Assembly (NCBI RefSeq): GCF_013030985.1
Contig: NZ_WPYP01000008.1
Location: 124,001-188,000 of the forward strand
DNA length: 64,000 bases
Source of the DNA: Ruegeria arenilitoris
Lineage (GTDB): Bacteria; Pseudomonadota; Alphaproteobacteria; Rhodobacterales; Rhodobacteraceae
Reading direction: 5' to 3'
Part shown: positions 55,801 to 64,000 of the stretch, piece by piece
Layout of the letters: every line of letters begins with the position of its first letter
Numbering within the stretch: the first letter of the stretch is position 1
Notes under the pieces: generated by a model
Database searches by the model: none
Told to the model about the DNA's origin: nothing
Seen by the model: only the letters and a program-made list of their open reading frames with translations
Translations under genes and position numbers: made by a program

Positions 55801-57185
55801 AATACATCTCGACCCGTGGCCAAGCGCCTGAACTGACCTTTGAAGAGGCGATGCTGACCGGGCTGGCCCGCGACGGCGGCCTGTACCTGCCCGCCGAGAT
55901 CCCAGTGATGTCGCAGGACGAGATCGCGGCGCTGGCCGGTTTGCCCTATGAGGAAATCGCGTTTCGGGTGATGTGGCCTTATGTCAGCGGCTCGTTTGCC
56001 GAGGATGAGTTCAAGGCCATCATTGCCCGCGCCTATGAAGGTTTTGGACATGACGCCCGCGCGCCGCTGAAGCAGTTGAACGAGAACCACTTCCTGCTGG
56101 AGCTGTTCCACGGGCCGACGTTGGCGTTCAAAGATTTTGCCATGCAGCTGATCGGCCAGCTGTTTCAGGTGGCCCTGAAGCGGCGCGGAGACCGCGTGAC
56201 CATCGTCGGCGCGACCAGCGGTGACACGGGCTCGGCGGCGATTGAGGCGTTCCGGGGGCTCGATGCTGTGGATGTGTTCATCCTATTCCCACATGGCCGT
56301 GTGTCCGAGGTGCAGCGCCGCCAGATGACCACACCTGCGGACAGTAACGTTCACGCTCTGGCCGTGGACGGAGACTTCGACGACTGCCAAGCCGCGCTGA
56401 AGGACATGTTCAACGATTTCGACTTCCGCGATGGTGTGAAACTGGCGGGCGTGAACTCGATCAACTTTGCCCGCGTTCTGGCTCAGATCGTCTATTACTT
56501 TTCAGCAGCTGTCAGCCTTGGCGCCCCACATCGCAAGGTCAGCTTTACCGTGCCGACCGGCAATTTCGGCGACATCTTCGCGGGTTATCTGGCCAAACGC
56601 ATGGGGCTGCCCATCGATCGTCTGGTCGTGGCAACCAACCAGAACGACATTCTGCACCGCTGCCTGTCTGGTGAGGGGTATTTCAAGGGTGACACCATCC
56701 CCTCGATCAGCCCGTCGATGGATATTCAGGTCAGCTCGAACTTTGAGCGCGCGCTGTATTATGCCTATGGCGAGGATGGCAGTGCTGTCGCTCAGTTGAT
56801 GGATGAGCTCAAGACCGGGGGCTTCAACGTCAGCCAGGGCGCGATGGAAGCCCTGCGCGAAAGCTTTGACTCGGGCCGCGTATCCGAGGACGAAACCTTG
56901 GAAACAATCAAGCACACGCTGGCCCACAGCGCCGAGCTGGTTTGCCCGCACACCGCCGTCGGCATCAAGGTTGCGGAAGAGCACCGCGCGGAGGATGTGC
57001 CGATGATCACACTGGCCACCGCGCACCCGGCGAAATTCCCGGCAGCGGTCGAGAAGGCGAGCGGCGAACATCCGCCTCTTCCCTCCCGCATGTCTGATCT
57101 GTATGAACGTCCGGAACGGGTGACCCGCATTGCCAACAACCTGGGCACCCTCGAGGATCATATCAGAAGGCACATCGCTGAGTGA
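55797..57185 (+). CDS. thrC: Threonine synthase
   Basis: 462 residues, the longer bacterial form. PLP lysine K112 lies in TLAFKDFAMQL, with the phosphate loop GATSGDTGSAAIE. It converts O-phosphohomoserine to threonine. ATG 55797 overlaps the surf1 stop; the M16 peptidase start (GTG) overlaps its own stop, a tightly coupled set. Confidence 0.96.
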   Translation: MKYISTRGQAPELTFEEAMLTGLARDGGLYLPAEIPVMSQDEIAALAGLPYEEIAFRVMWPYVSGSFAEDEFKAIIARAYEGFGHDARAPLKQLNENHFLLELFHGPTLAFKDFAMQLIGQLFQVALKRRGDRVTIVGATSGDTGSAAIEAFRGLDAVDVFILFPHGRVSEVQRRQMTTPADSNVHALAVDGDFDDCQAALKDMFNDFDFRDGVKLAGVNSINFARVLAQIVYYFSAAVSLGAPHRKVSFTVPTGNFGDIFAGYLAKRMGLPIDRLVVATNQNDILHRCLSGEGYFKGDTIPSISPSMDIQVSSNFERALYYAYGEDGSAVAQLMDELKTGGFNVSQGAMEALRESFDSGRVSEDETLETIKHTLAHSAELVCPHTAVGIKVAEEHRAEDVPMITLATAHPAKFPAAVEKASGEHPPLPSRMSDLYERPERVTRIANNLGTLEDHIRRHIAE

Positions 57186-58444
57186 CAGTCAGACAAGACC
57201 AACTGAAGAACGGATTTCGTATCGTCAGTGAAAATATGCCGGGGCTGCAATCTGCGGCCATCGGCATCTGGGTAACCGCCGGCGGGCGGCATGAGCGGAT
57301 CGAGCAGAACGGTATCGCGCATTTCCTTGAGCATATGGCCTTCAAGGGAACCGAGCGGCGTTCTTCGCTGCAAATCGCTGAGGCGATCGAGGATGTGGGC
57401 GGCTATATCAACGCCTATACATCGCGCGAGGTAACGGCCTATTACGCGCGGGTTCTGAAAGACGATGTGGCGCTGGCGATGGATGTGATCGGCGACATCG
57501 TTCTGAACCCGATCTTTGATCCTCGCGAGATCGAGGTCGAGCGCGGCGTGATCCTGCAAGAGATCGGTCAGGCCTATGACACGCCTGACGACGTGATCTT
57601 TGACTGGCTGCAGGAGCAGAGCTATCACGACCAGCCGTTGGGCCGCACCATTCTTGGCCCGACCGAGCGGGTGAGTGCTTTCTCGCGTGAGGACCTGTCG
57701 GGATTCGTGGCCGAGCATTACGGCCCCGAGCAGATGATCTTGTCTGCCGCTGGGGCAGTGGATCACGACGCTCTGATGAAGATGGCCGAAGAGATGTTTG
57801 GCCATCTAAAGCCGCGCAAAGGCCTGATCCCCGAAGCAGCCCAGTTCACCGGTGGCGAAGCGCGGCAGGAGAAAGAGCTGGAGCAGGCACATTTCGCGCT
57901 GGCACTGGAAAGCCCCGGCTATCGCGACGATGCGATATATACCGCACAGATTTACTCCACCGCTCTGGGCGGCGGTATGTCCTCGCGCCTGTTTCAGGAA
58001 GTGCGGGAAACGCGTGGGCTGTGTTACACGATATTCGCGCAAACCGGGGCCTATGCGGACACCGGGACGACCACGATCTATGCCGGCACTTCGGCCGAGC
58101 AGGTCGCGGAACTGGCCACCATCACAATCGACGAGATGAAGCGCGCTGCCGAGGACATGAGCCCCGAAGAGGTCGCCCGCGCCCGTGCCCAGATGAAGGC
58201 CGGGATGCTGATGGGTCTGGAAAGCCCGTCGAACCGGGCGGAACGTCTGGCGCGCTTGGTGCAAATCTGGGGCAGGGTGCCCTCGCTTGAGGATACGGTT
58301 GCCAAGATCGATGCGGTCAGCACCGAGGACGTGCGTGCCTTTGCCGAGGACATGGCCGTCAAGGCCCCGGCAGCGCTGGCGCTTTATGGTCCGGTGTCAG
58401 GTGCGCCCACCCTGGCGGAATTGCAGGAGAGGCGTGCGGCGTGA
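57182..58444 (+). CDS. M16 (pitrilysin) family zinc peptidase, mitochondrial-processing-peptidase-like
   Basis: 420 residues from GTG 57182, overlapping the thrC stop. The inverted zinc motif HFLEH is at 47-51, and the distal zinc Glu lies in EVERGVILQEI near residue 120. Two alpha/beta halves of about 210 residues match the MPP beta subunit or rickettsial RPP. Such bacterial peptidases are thought to be ancestral to the mitochondrial enzyme; their native substrates are unclear. No signal peptide. Confidence 0.92.
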   Translation: MTVRQDQLKNGFRIVSENMPGLQSAAIGIWVTAGGRHERIEQNGIAHFLEHMAFKGTERRSSLQIAEAIEDVGGYINAYTSREVTAYYARVLKDDVALAMDVIGDIVLNPIFDPREIEVERGVILQEIGQAYDTPDDVIFDWLQEQSYHDQPLGRTILGPTERVSAFSREDLSGFVAEHYGPEQMILSAAGAVDHDALMKMAEEMFGHLKPRKGLIPEAAQFTGGEARQEKELEQAHFALALESPGYRDDAIYTAQIYSTALGGGMSSRLFQEVRETRGLCYTIFAQTGAYADTGTTTIYAGTSAEQVAELATITIDEMKRAAEDMSPEEVARARAQMKAGMLMGLESPSNRAERLARLVQIWGRVPSLEDTVAKIDAVSTEDVRAFAEDMAVKAPAALALYGPVSGAPTLAELQERRAA

Positions 58445-59028
58445 TGCTGTTGGGCAGACGCAAGCTGAAACTCGAAACCGAGCGCCTGAGCTTGCGCCCG
58501 CCCGTGCATTCCGACTTTAACGACTGGGCGGCGCTGCGGCGTGCGTCCAAGGAATACCTGACCCCGTGGGAGCCGGTCTGGGCCAAGGATCATCTGAGCC
58601 GGAAGTCTTTTACCAACCGGGTCTATTGGGCGCAGCGGTCGGTTTCCAGCGGCACGGCGATCCCGCTGTTTCTGTTCCGCCGAACAGATGATGTGCTGGT
58701 GGGGGCAATCACACTCGACAACGTCCGGCGCGGCCCTGCGCAGGCGGGGACGCTGGGCTATTGGACCGGCGAGGCCTTCGCCCGCAACGGCTTTATGCGC
58801 GAGGCAATTGGCGCCGTGGTGCACCACGCCTTTACCCGTCTGGACCTGAGCCGGATCGAGGCCGCCTGTCTGCCCGAAAACAAGCCCTCACGTGGGTTGC
58901 TGGAAAGCTCGGGCTTCAAATACGAGGGCGTAGCTCAGTCGTATCTGCAGATCAACGGACGCTGGCGGACGCATGTGCTCTATGCCAGCCTGCGGTCGGA
59001 CCGGCGTGGGAAAACAGACGCGGGGTAG
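58444..59028 (+). CDS. GNAT N-acetyltransferase, RimJ/RimL type
   Basis: 194 residues from ATG 58444, which shares one base with the preceding stop; a GTG at 58441 adds one residue. It starts LKLETERLSLRPP, and the acetyl-CoA region reads LGYWTGEAFARNGFMREAIG. The RimJ/RimL family acetylates protein N-termini or small amines; no target can be named. Last gene of the surf1-thrC-M16 unit. Confidence 0.85.
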   Translation: MLLGRRKLKLETERLSLRPPVHSDFNDWAALRRASKEYLTPWEPVWAKDHLSRKSFTNRVYWAQRSVSSGTAIPLFLFRRTDDVLVGAITLDNVRRGPAQAGTLGYWTGEAFARNGFMREAIGAVVHHAFTRLDLSRIEAACLPENKPSRGLLESSGFKYEGVAQSYLQINGRWRTHVLYASLRSDRRGKTDAG

Positions 59029-59095
59029 GGGGCTCTGCCGCCGCCGCGGCAGGCCGCGACTCCCCCGGGATATTTATTGCCAGATGAACAAGGGG
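59026..59095. repeat. Candidate Rhodobacteraceae interspersed repeat
   Basis: After the GNAT stop, a GC-rich hairpin region (with CTGCCG...CGGCAG) is followed by ACTCCCCCGGGATATTT and GCCAGATGAA. I recall very similar intergenic sequences as a multicopy element in this family. Only one copy is in the window, so the call rests on memory. Confidence 0.4.
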
Positions 59096-59130
59096 CATGA
59101 CTTGGGGGTGATCTGCGCTACACTTCCCCC

Positions 59131-59949
59131 ATGCGCTGGATTGTTGCGGCATTGGTGGTGATTTCGGGCGGGGCTGCGGCGCAGGAGCGGCGGCCGAGCC
59201 ATTGTATCGCCATCGCGGATGCAGCGCCTGGTATTGAGTTTGTTCACAAAGCCGCGTGGCAAGACCCGATTCCGGACTACTCGGTACGGATCAGCTATGT
59301 TGCCCATGCCTCGTTTCTGATCCAGACACAGGGCGGGTTGAGTGCAGTGACCGATTTCACCGGCTTTATCGGCAGCGCTGATTTGATCCCGGATGTGGTC
59401 ACCATGAACCACGCGCACAGCACCCATTGGACCGCGCATCCCGATCCGGCCATTCCGCATGTACTGCCCGGTTGGGGAGATTTCGGGCAGGGGATCGAGC
59501 ATCACCTCGATCTGGGTGAGATGCTGGTGCGCAATGTCTCGACCGATATCCGCTCTCCCTATGGTGGGGTGGAAGAGCGAGGTAATTCGATCTTTGTGTT
59601 TGAAATTGAAGGCCTGTGCATCGGGCATCTGGGCCATCTGCATCATGTGCCATCGGATGAACAGTTCGCGGCCTTGGGGCGGCTGGATGTGGTGATGGCC
59701 GCGGTGGATGGCGGAACGACCATGCCGCTGCCCGAAATGATCTCGGTTCTGAAGCGGCTGAAAAGCTCGGTCATCATCCCGATGCACTGGTTCTCCGGCT
59801 TTTCGCTGGATCGGTTTCTGGTCGATATCCGAAATGACTTTCCGGTCGAACGTGACGGCGTTTCGGAACTGGTTGTTTCGCTGCAGACACTGCCGGATCG
59901 GCCCACAGTCGTGGTGCTTGAGCCGCGCTATCTGATAGAATTGGAATAG
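59131..59949 (+). CDS. Exported metallo-beta-lactamase-like protein
   Basis: 272 residues. Signal peptide about 1-18 (ending GGAAAQ). The motifs ISYVAHASFLIQT, AVTDF, MNHAHSTHW and GHLGHLHH resemble the UlaG-like branch of metallo-beta-lactamase fold proteins, where the histidine motif is altered (NHAHSTH in place of HxHxDH). Probably a periplasmic hydrolase; substrate unknown. It precedes the FAD dehydrogenase by about 40 bases in the same direction. Confidence 0.75.
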   Translation: MRWIVAALVVISGGAAAQERRPSHCIAIADAAPGIEFVHKAAWQDPIPDYSVRISYVAHASFLIQTQGGLSAVTDFTGFIGSADLIPDVVTMNHAHSTHWTAHPDPAIPHVLPGWGDFGQGIEHHLDLGEMLVRNVSTDIRSPYGGVEERGNSIFVFEIEGLCIGHLGHLHHVPSDEQFAALGRLDVVMAAVDGGTTMPLPEMISVLKRLKSSVIIPMHWFSGFSLDRFLVDIRNDFPVERDGVSELVVSLQTLPDRPTVVVLEPRYLIELE

Positions 59950-59987
59950 GGCTTGTGGCGAGAGGGCCGCTTGGGCAAGGAATGGGT

Positions 59988-61400
59988 ATGACACTGAATC
60001 CTGCCGATGAGACCCTTGCCAAACTGATCCGGGCTGATCTGGGCGACGATATCCTGCGCCCTGTCACCGAACGCTACCTGGAAGAACCGCGCCGCCGGTT
60101 TGCCGGGCACGCGGGGCTGCTTGCCCTGCCGCGCACGGTCGAGGACGTGTCGGCACTGGTGCGGCTGGCCTCGGACGCGCAGGTGCCGGTGGTGCCCTAT
60201 GGCGGCGGCACCGGGCTGGTTGGCGGGCAGGTCATGCCCGACGGGCCTGCACCTTTGTTGATCTCTCTGGAACGGATGACGGCGATCCGCGCGGTGTACC
60301 CGACCGAGAATATTCTGATCGCCGAGGCAGGCGCGATTCTGGCCGATGTGCAGGCCGCCGCTGAGGAGGCTAACAGGTTGTTCCCGCTGGCACTGGCAGC
60401 GCAGGGGTCGTGCCGGATGGGTGGGAACCTCGCCACCAATGCGGGCGGGGTGAACGTGCTGCGCTATGGCAATGCGCGTGATCTGTGTCTGGGGCTGGAG
60501 GCGGTTTTGCCGAATGGTGAGATTTGGCATGGGCTCAGCCGGTTGCGCAAGGACAACACCGGCTATGATCTGCGCGACCTTCTGATCGGGTCTGAAGGCA
60601 CGCTGGGGATCATCACGGCGGCCTCGCTTCATCTGTTTCCACGGCCCGAAGCGGTGGGGACTGCGATGTTGCAGGTCGCCTCACCCCAGGCGGCGATCGA
60701 GCTGCTGGCGCTGGCGCGAGATCAGTTGGGCGACGGGATCAGTACGTTTGAGCTGATCCATCGGCAGGGTTTGCAATTCCTGACAGAGGTGCTGCCGGAC
60801 GTGCGGCAGCCTTTTGCCACCCAGCCGGAATGGTGCGTGCTGATCGAGCTGGGCCTGTTCTCCGGGCACGCGCCGTCTGAGGCGCTGGAGACGCTCTACA
60901 CCGCAGCGGACAAGGCTGGATTGGTTGGTGATGCGGTCATCGCGCAGAGCGAGGCGCAGCGTATGGATCTCTGGGCCGTGCGCGAACGTATCCCCGAGGC
61001 GAACCGTTTGATTGGTTCGGTTTCGAGCCACGATATCTCGGTCCCGATCTCACGGATTCCCGAGTTCATTGTTCGCGGCGCCGAGGTGGTGGCCGCGCTT
61101 GGACCATTCCGCATCAATTGCTTTGGGCATCTGGGGGACGGCAATCTGCACTACAACGTGTTCCCACCGCTGGGTCATGACCGGGCGGAATTCGATGGGC
61201 AAAGGCAGGAGGTGAAACATGCCGTGCATGACCTGGTCCACGCGTTTGACGGGTCTGTCAGTGCCGAGCACGGGGTCGGACGGCTCAAAACGGGCGATCT
61301 GGAGCAATACGGAGATGCGACAAAGCTGGCTGCCATGCGCGCCATCAAAACCGCGCTGGACCCGTTGGGGATCATGAACCCGGGCGCGGTTTTGAGGTAA
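59988..61400 (+). CDS. FAD-binding 2-hydroxyacid dehydrogenase (D-2-hydroxyglutarate / D-lactate type)
   Basis: 470 residues from ATG 59988 (AAGG seven bases upstream). PCMH-type FAD domain: VVPYGGGTGLVGGQ, GGNLATNAGGVNVLRYG and GSEGTLGIITAASL. The C-terminal FAD-oxidase domain has HLGDGNLHYN and SAEHGVGRLK, which carry metal-site histidines and glutamate in D2HGDH. It oxidises D-2-hydroxyacids and passes electrons to a flavoprotein or quinone. Substrate uncertain. Confidence 0.88.
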   Translation: MTLNPADETLAKLIRADLGDDILRPVTERYLEEPRRRFAGHAGLLALPRTVEDVSALVRLASDAQVPVVPYGGGTGLVGGQVMPDGPAPLLISLERMTAIRAVYPTENILIAEAGAILADVQAAAEEANRLFPLALAAQGSCRMGGNLATNAGGVNVLRYGNARDLCLGLEAVLPNGEIWHGLSRLRKDNTGYDLRDLLIGSEGTLGIITAASLHLFPRPEAVGTAMLQVASPQAAIELLALARDQLGDGISTFELIHRQGLQFLTEVLPDVRQPFATQPEWCVLIELGLFSGHAPSEALETLYTAADKAGLVGDAVIAQSEAQRMDLWAVRERIPEANRLIGSVSSHDISVPISRIPEFIVRGAEVVAALGPFRINCFGHLGDGNLHYNVFPPLGHDRAEFDGQRQEVKHAVHDLVHAFDGSVSAEHGVGRLKTGDLEQYGDATKLAAMRAIKTALDPLGIMNPGAVLR

Positions 61401-61439
61401 TGACGCGGCCCTTGGCTGTGACGGGCCGCGTTGGGGCGA

Positions 61440-61919
61440 TTACGAGCCCGGCAGGATGACCTTGTCGATCACGTGAATTACGCCGTTCGAGGTCTCGATA
61501 TCCGCCTGAACGACGTTGGCATCATTCACCATCACACCGTTGTCCAGATCGATGGTGATGTCTCCACCCTGAACCGTGGCGGCTGTCATGTCGTCAGACA
61601 GATCACCCGACATTACTTTGCCCGGCACCACGTGGTAGGTCAGGACCGCGACCAGTTGATCTTTGTTCTCGGGCATCAGCAGCGTTTCCACGGTGCCTTC
61701 GGGCAAGGCCGCGAACGCCTCATCCGTGGGGGCGAACACGGTGAACGGGCCTTCGCCTTTCAACGTGTCCACGAGATCAGCAGCCTGAACGGCGGCAACG
61801 AGAGTTTCAAAACTTCCGGCACCGACAGCGGTGTCAACGATGTCTTTGTTGTCGCCAGCAAAAGCGGTAGGGGCAAGCAGAGCGCTGGTCACGCCAGCAA
61901 TAGCGAGTTTGCGAAACAT
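61440..61919 (-). CDS. Secreted fasciclin (FAS1) domain protein
   Basis: 159 residues from ATG 61919 (AAGGGA upstream). Signal peptide about 1-21, ending PTAFA. One FAS1 domain follows, with [17 protein letters not shown] and the YHVVPGKV box. Bacterial FAS1 proteins are exported and linked to adhesion or symbiosis, but the role here is unknown. Monocistronic, convergent with the FAD dehydrogenase. Confidence 0.9.
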   Translation of the reverse strand: MFRKLAIAGVTSALLAPTAFAGDNKDIVDTAVGAGSFETLVAAVQAADLVDTLKGEGPFTVFAPTDEAFAALPEGTVETLLMPENKDQLVAVLTYHVVPGKVMSGDLSDDMTAATVQGGDITIDLDNGVMVNDANVVQADIETSNGVIHVIDKVILPGS

Positions 61920-62087
61920 GATACAATTCCCTTGTTCGAATGCCTCATCTGGCATCAACAGGGGTACGGGTGACCCTCGCAATAAGATCACTGAATGTGC
62001 CCATGGGATCGGGTTGATATCGGGTTACATCGCGCTAAGCCTGCGCTTGCCCGGATTTCCACTCACAATCTTGTGAACGCAGGGCGC

Positions 62088-62627
62088 TTACAGCCCTTCG
62101 AACTCGCACAGAATATGTACGTCCATACCCATCTCCTCCAGCACCTTGCTACCGCCCAGTTCCGGAAGGTCGATGATGAAGGAACACGAGACGATCTCAC
62201 CGCCCAGCCGTTCGATCAGCTTGATCCCGGCGGCGGCGGTGCCTCCGGTGGCCAGCAGGTCATCGACCACAAGGATTTTCTCGCCCGGCTGAATGGCGTC
62301 GTCGTGGATCTCAACGATGGCCTCGCCATATTCCAGCTTGTAGTCTTGGCTGATGGTGGTGCCCGGCAGCTTGCCCTTCTTGCGGATCGGGACAAAACCG
62401 ACGCTCAGCTGGTGCGCAATCGCGCCACCGAGGATGAAGCCGCGCGCCTCAAGGCCGACAACCTTGTCGATCTGTTCTCCCGCATAGGGGTGCAACATCT
62501 GGTCGATTGCCATGCGGAACCCGCGCGGGTCGGCGAACAGGGTGGTGACGTCCCGGAACATGATCCCTTCATGCGGGAAATCAACGATGGTTCGGATGTA
62601 ATCCTTGACCGACTTGTTTCTGGACAT
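62088..62627 (-). CDS. apt: Adenine phosphoribosyltransferase
   Basis: 179 residues from ATG 62627 (AGAGGGG upstream). The PRPP-binding loop is [10 protein letters not shown] at 121-130, and the N-terminal [20 protein letters not shown] is typical of Apt. It salvages adenine to AMP. The 14-bp palindrome at 62063-62076 lies just downstream. Confidence 0.95.
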   Translation of the reverse strand: MSRNKSVKDYIRTIVDFPHEGIMFRDVTTLFADPRGFRMAIDQMLHPYAGEQIDKVVGLEARGFILGGAIAHQLSVGFVPIRKKGKLPGTTISQDYKLEYGEAIVEIHDDAIQPGEKILVVDDLLATGGTAAAGIKLIERLGGEIVSCSFIIDLPELGGSKVLEEMGMDVHILCEFEGL

Positions 62628-62947
62628 GGCCAACCCCTCTGGCGTCAAAACACGCGGGCGTGTTTGGCCCATTGGGGTCAGCCTTGCAAGGAAAGATTAC
62701 CGCCGCCTCACTTGCGACGTTGCGAAACAGAGTTCGGCAAGCTTTTGTACCGATAGAGCGCGGCAGGCAGCCACGACAGATGCGGTTTGCGCCAGTTGCG
62801 CTGGTCTCGCAAAAGAAATGCCTGAGCAGCATGAAGGTTCATTGCCATGATCCTTTTTTATTGTTAGGTGCTCGATATCTACAACTTCTATGCGATGTAT
62901 ATACATTGCATCGCTAATAGAATCAAGTGTTCGACGGGGAAAAGAAC
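62628..62947. other. Intergenic region between apt and the RHH gene
   Basis: 320 bases. Short open frames exist on both strands but none has a ribosome site or recognisable sequence. The right part is AT-rich and holds a leftward promoter-like sequence and a palindrome (see the separate entry). Confidence 0.45.
62892..62926 (-). promoter_or_regulatory. Leftward promoter with embedded palindrome
   Basis: On the minus strand TTGATT (62926-62921) and TATATA (62903-62898) are 17 bases apart, a strong sigma-70-type match. The -10 lies within the perfect palindrome ATGTATATACAT (62895-62906), framed by GCGATG and CATCGC. A repressor bound here would block the promoter. It could serve apt, about 270 bases away, or an unannotated RNA. 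Confidence 0.55.
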
Positions 62948-63121
62948 GTGACAAAGAAAGACGGTAAAGGTTCTACCAAGAAAAACAGTCAGTTGGTCTT
63001 GCGTCTGGACAAGGATGAGCGCGACGCTTTTGTCGAACTTTGCAAGGAACTTGATACCTCAGCCGCACGGGAAATCCGCCGGTTCATCCGCAGTTTCATG
63101 AAAGAACACGCCGAGGATTGA
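62948..63121 (+). CDS. Ribbon-helix-helix DNA-binding protein
   Basis: 57 residues from GTG 62948, which has GGGGAA upstream; a GTG at 62927 would add seven residues. After a lysine-rich N-terminus, SQLVLRLDKDERDAFVELCK fits the RHH strand and first helix and SAAREIRRFIRSFM the second, as in CopG/Arc proteins. Such dimers bind short palindromes and often autoregulate. The palindrome about 45 bases upstream is a natural candidate operator. No toxin gene is adjacent. Confidence 0.72.
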   Translation: MTKKDGKGSTKKNSQLVLRLDKDERDAFVELCKELDTSAAREIRRFIRSFMKEHAED

Positions 63122-63124
63122 TCG

Positions 63125-63754
63125 TCAGGCCGGGCGGCGCAGGACGGCGGTCGCAACCCCCATTCCGATCAGAGTCAGCCCTCCGAACCGAGTCATCGCA
63201 GTGATGACACCGACCCGCCCGATCATTTGGCGCAGCCTGTCGGCCAGCAGTGCGTAGGCCAGCGCGTTCAGCCAGGCGAGGCCGACGAATGTTGCAATCA
63301 GGATGGCGAATTGCGGGCCCAAGGGTTCCGCCGGGCGCAGGAATTGTGGAACGAAGGCAATGAAGAATGCGATGGATTTCGGGTTTAGCGCGGTGACGGC
63401 GCCGGCGTGGCCAAAGACGCTGCGGGCGGTGACATCGCGCCCGGTTTCCACTGTCTGCAACCCGCCCGAGGGCGCGCTGCGCAGCAATTTGATGCCCAGC
63501 CACACCAGATAGGCGGCGCCCACCCATTTCAGCACGGAAAACAGCGTCGCCGAGGCCAGTACCAGCGCGCCCAAGCCCAGCAACGACGCGGTCATGGCTA
63601 CCAGATCCCCCACCGCGACCCCGGTGGCCGAGGCCACGGCAACGCTGCGCCCTTTTGACAGTGCATAGCTGAGCACCAGCAAAACGGTCGGGCCGGGGAT
63701 CAGCAGCAAGGCGGTTGATGCGGCCACAAAGGCCAGCCAAAGGTCGATGGACAT
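63125..63754 (-). CDS. LysE/RhtB family amino acid exporter
   Basis: 209 residues with six predicted membrane segments. The N-terminal STALLLIPGPTVLLVLSYAL is the LysE family signature. These proteins export amino acids such as lysine, threonine or homoserine lactones; substrate unknown. ATG 63754 follows AGGAACCCCC. Convergent with the RHH gene, 3 bases apart. Confidence 0.85.
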   Translation of the reverse strand: MSIDLWLAFVAASTALLLIPGPTVLLVLSYALSKGRSVAVASATGVAVGDLVAMTASLLGLGALVLASATLFSVLKWVGAAYLVWLGIKLLRSAPSGGLQTVETGRDVTARSVFGHAGAVTALNPKSIAFFIAFVPQFLRPAEPLGPQFAILIATFVGLAWLNALAYALLADRLRQMIGRVGVITAMTRFGGLTLIGMGVATAVLRRPA

Positions 63755-64000
63755 GGGGGTTCCTGTGTTTCTTTCCTCACCAAGCCCCGACGCGGCGGTA
63801 AGGTCAAGCCTTTCGTGGATGGCTCAGGCGTCTGCTTCAGGTGAACTCACAGAAAGGATCAGGGCGCGTGTCCCGATGGGCTGCCCCCCAAAAAAGGCGC
63901 CCGGCCTGTGCAGGTTAAAGATTGAATTAAGGCTTGTGCATCTTCCTTGAAACACGCACCCGGCTTCCCAACCTAAGAGACACGAGGGGATCGGAGGCGA
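63755..64000. other. Window end, no gene recognised
   Basis: 246 bases upstream of the LysE-type gene. A 67-codon open frame (63747-63950) has no credible start context. A GGATCGGAGG sequence at the very end could be the ribosome site of a rightward gene beyond the window. Confidence 0.4.

Noticed and set aside
62581..62954. Small open frames on both strands between apt and the RHH gene
   Set aside because: No ribosome sites, no recognised sequence pattern and mutual overlap; most likely random.
63747..63950. 67-codon plus-strand frame at the window end
   Set aside because: Overlaps the LysE-type gene start, lacks a ribosome site, and has no coding-like pattern.

Overview
The window is a GC-rich, densely packed chromosomal segment of an alphaproteobacterium, most likely a marine Rhodobacteraceae of the Roseobacter group (Ruegeria-like). 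This assignment rests on gene content and order: DUF484-xerC, ruvCAB, ybgC-tolQRAB-pal-cpoB-tilS-ftsH, fhs-chorismate mutase-folD, a Tad pilus locus with Flp pilins carrying AVTVDW, and the coxB-ctaB-ctaG-coxC cluster. No rRNA, tRNA, phage, insertion sequence or CRISPR array is visible. Names are assigned from motifs and remembered family features, not from a database search.

Layout. 0-9 kb: a Gre-like factor, phosphatidylcholine synthase, XerC and DUF484, a small transaldolase, PriA, an MFS transporter, PrmA, a small membrane protein and a DUF1127 protein. 9.4-12.3 kb: ruvCAB and an unrecognised 207-residue protein. 12.3-14 kb: a SulP anion transporter. 14.2-23 kb: the Tol-Pal envelope cluster leading into tilS and ftsH. 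23.1-26.8 kb: a MOSC protein, then one-carbon genes fhs and folD with a PchB-like chorismate mutase between them. 27-31 kb: a membrane LytTR regulator and the helicase/PdeM pair of the ligase-associated DNA-damage set.

30.9-43 kb is the main accessory block. It is a leftward-reading Tad (tight adherence) pilus locus: two Flp pilins, CpaB, CpaC secretin, an OmpA-type lipoprotein, CpaE/TadZ, CpaF/TadA, TadB, TadC, two TPR lipoproteins, prepilin peptidase CpaA and a winged-helix AAA+ ATPase. A periplasmic lytic transglycosylase is divergent from the pilins. Intrinsic terminators after the first pilin and after cpaB suggest graded expression.

44.3-51.3 kb: a two-subunit 3-oxoacid CoA-transferase, TopA, DprA and TldD, all leftward. 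51.4-59 kb: cytochrome c oxidase subunit II, heme O synthase, a 53-residue membrane protein, Cox11/CtaG, subunit III, Surf1, then threonine synthase, an M16 peptidase and a GNAT enzyme in overlapping frames. A perfect FNR-type palindrome lies between tldD and coxB. 59-64 kb: an MBL-like periplasmic protein, an FAD 2-hydroxyacid dehydrogenase, a fasciclin protein, Apt, a ribbon-helix-helix protein beside a palindromic promoter region, and a LysE-type exporter.

Most of the window is housekeeping. The best leads are the architecture of the Tad locus (its AAA+ protein, non-canonical pilin motif and internal terminators), the FNR box at coxB/tldD, the PchB-like protein in the folate operon, and the ribbon-helix-helix gene with its palindrome. 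None of these proves an entirely new system.
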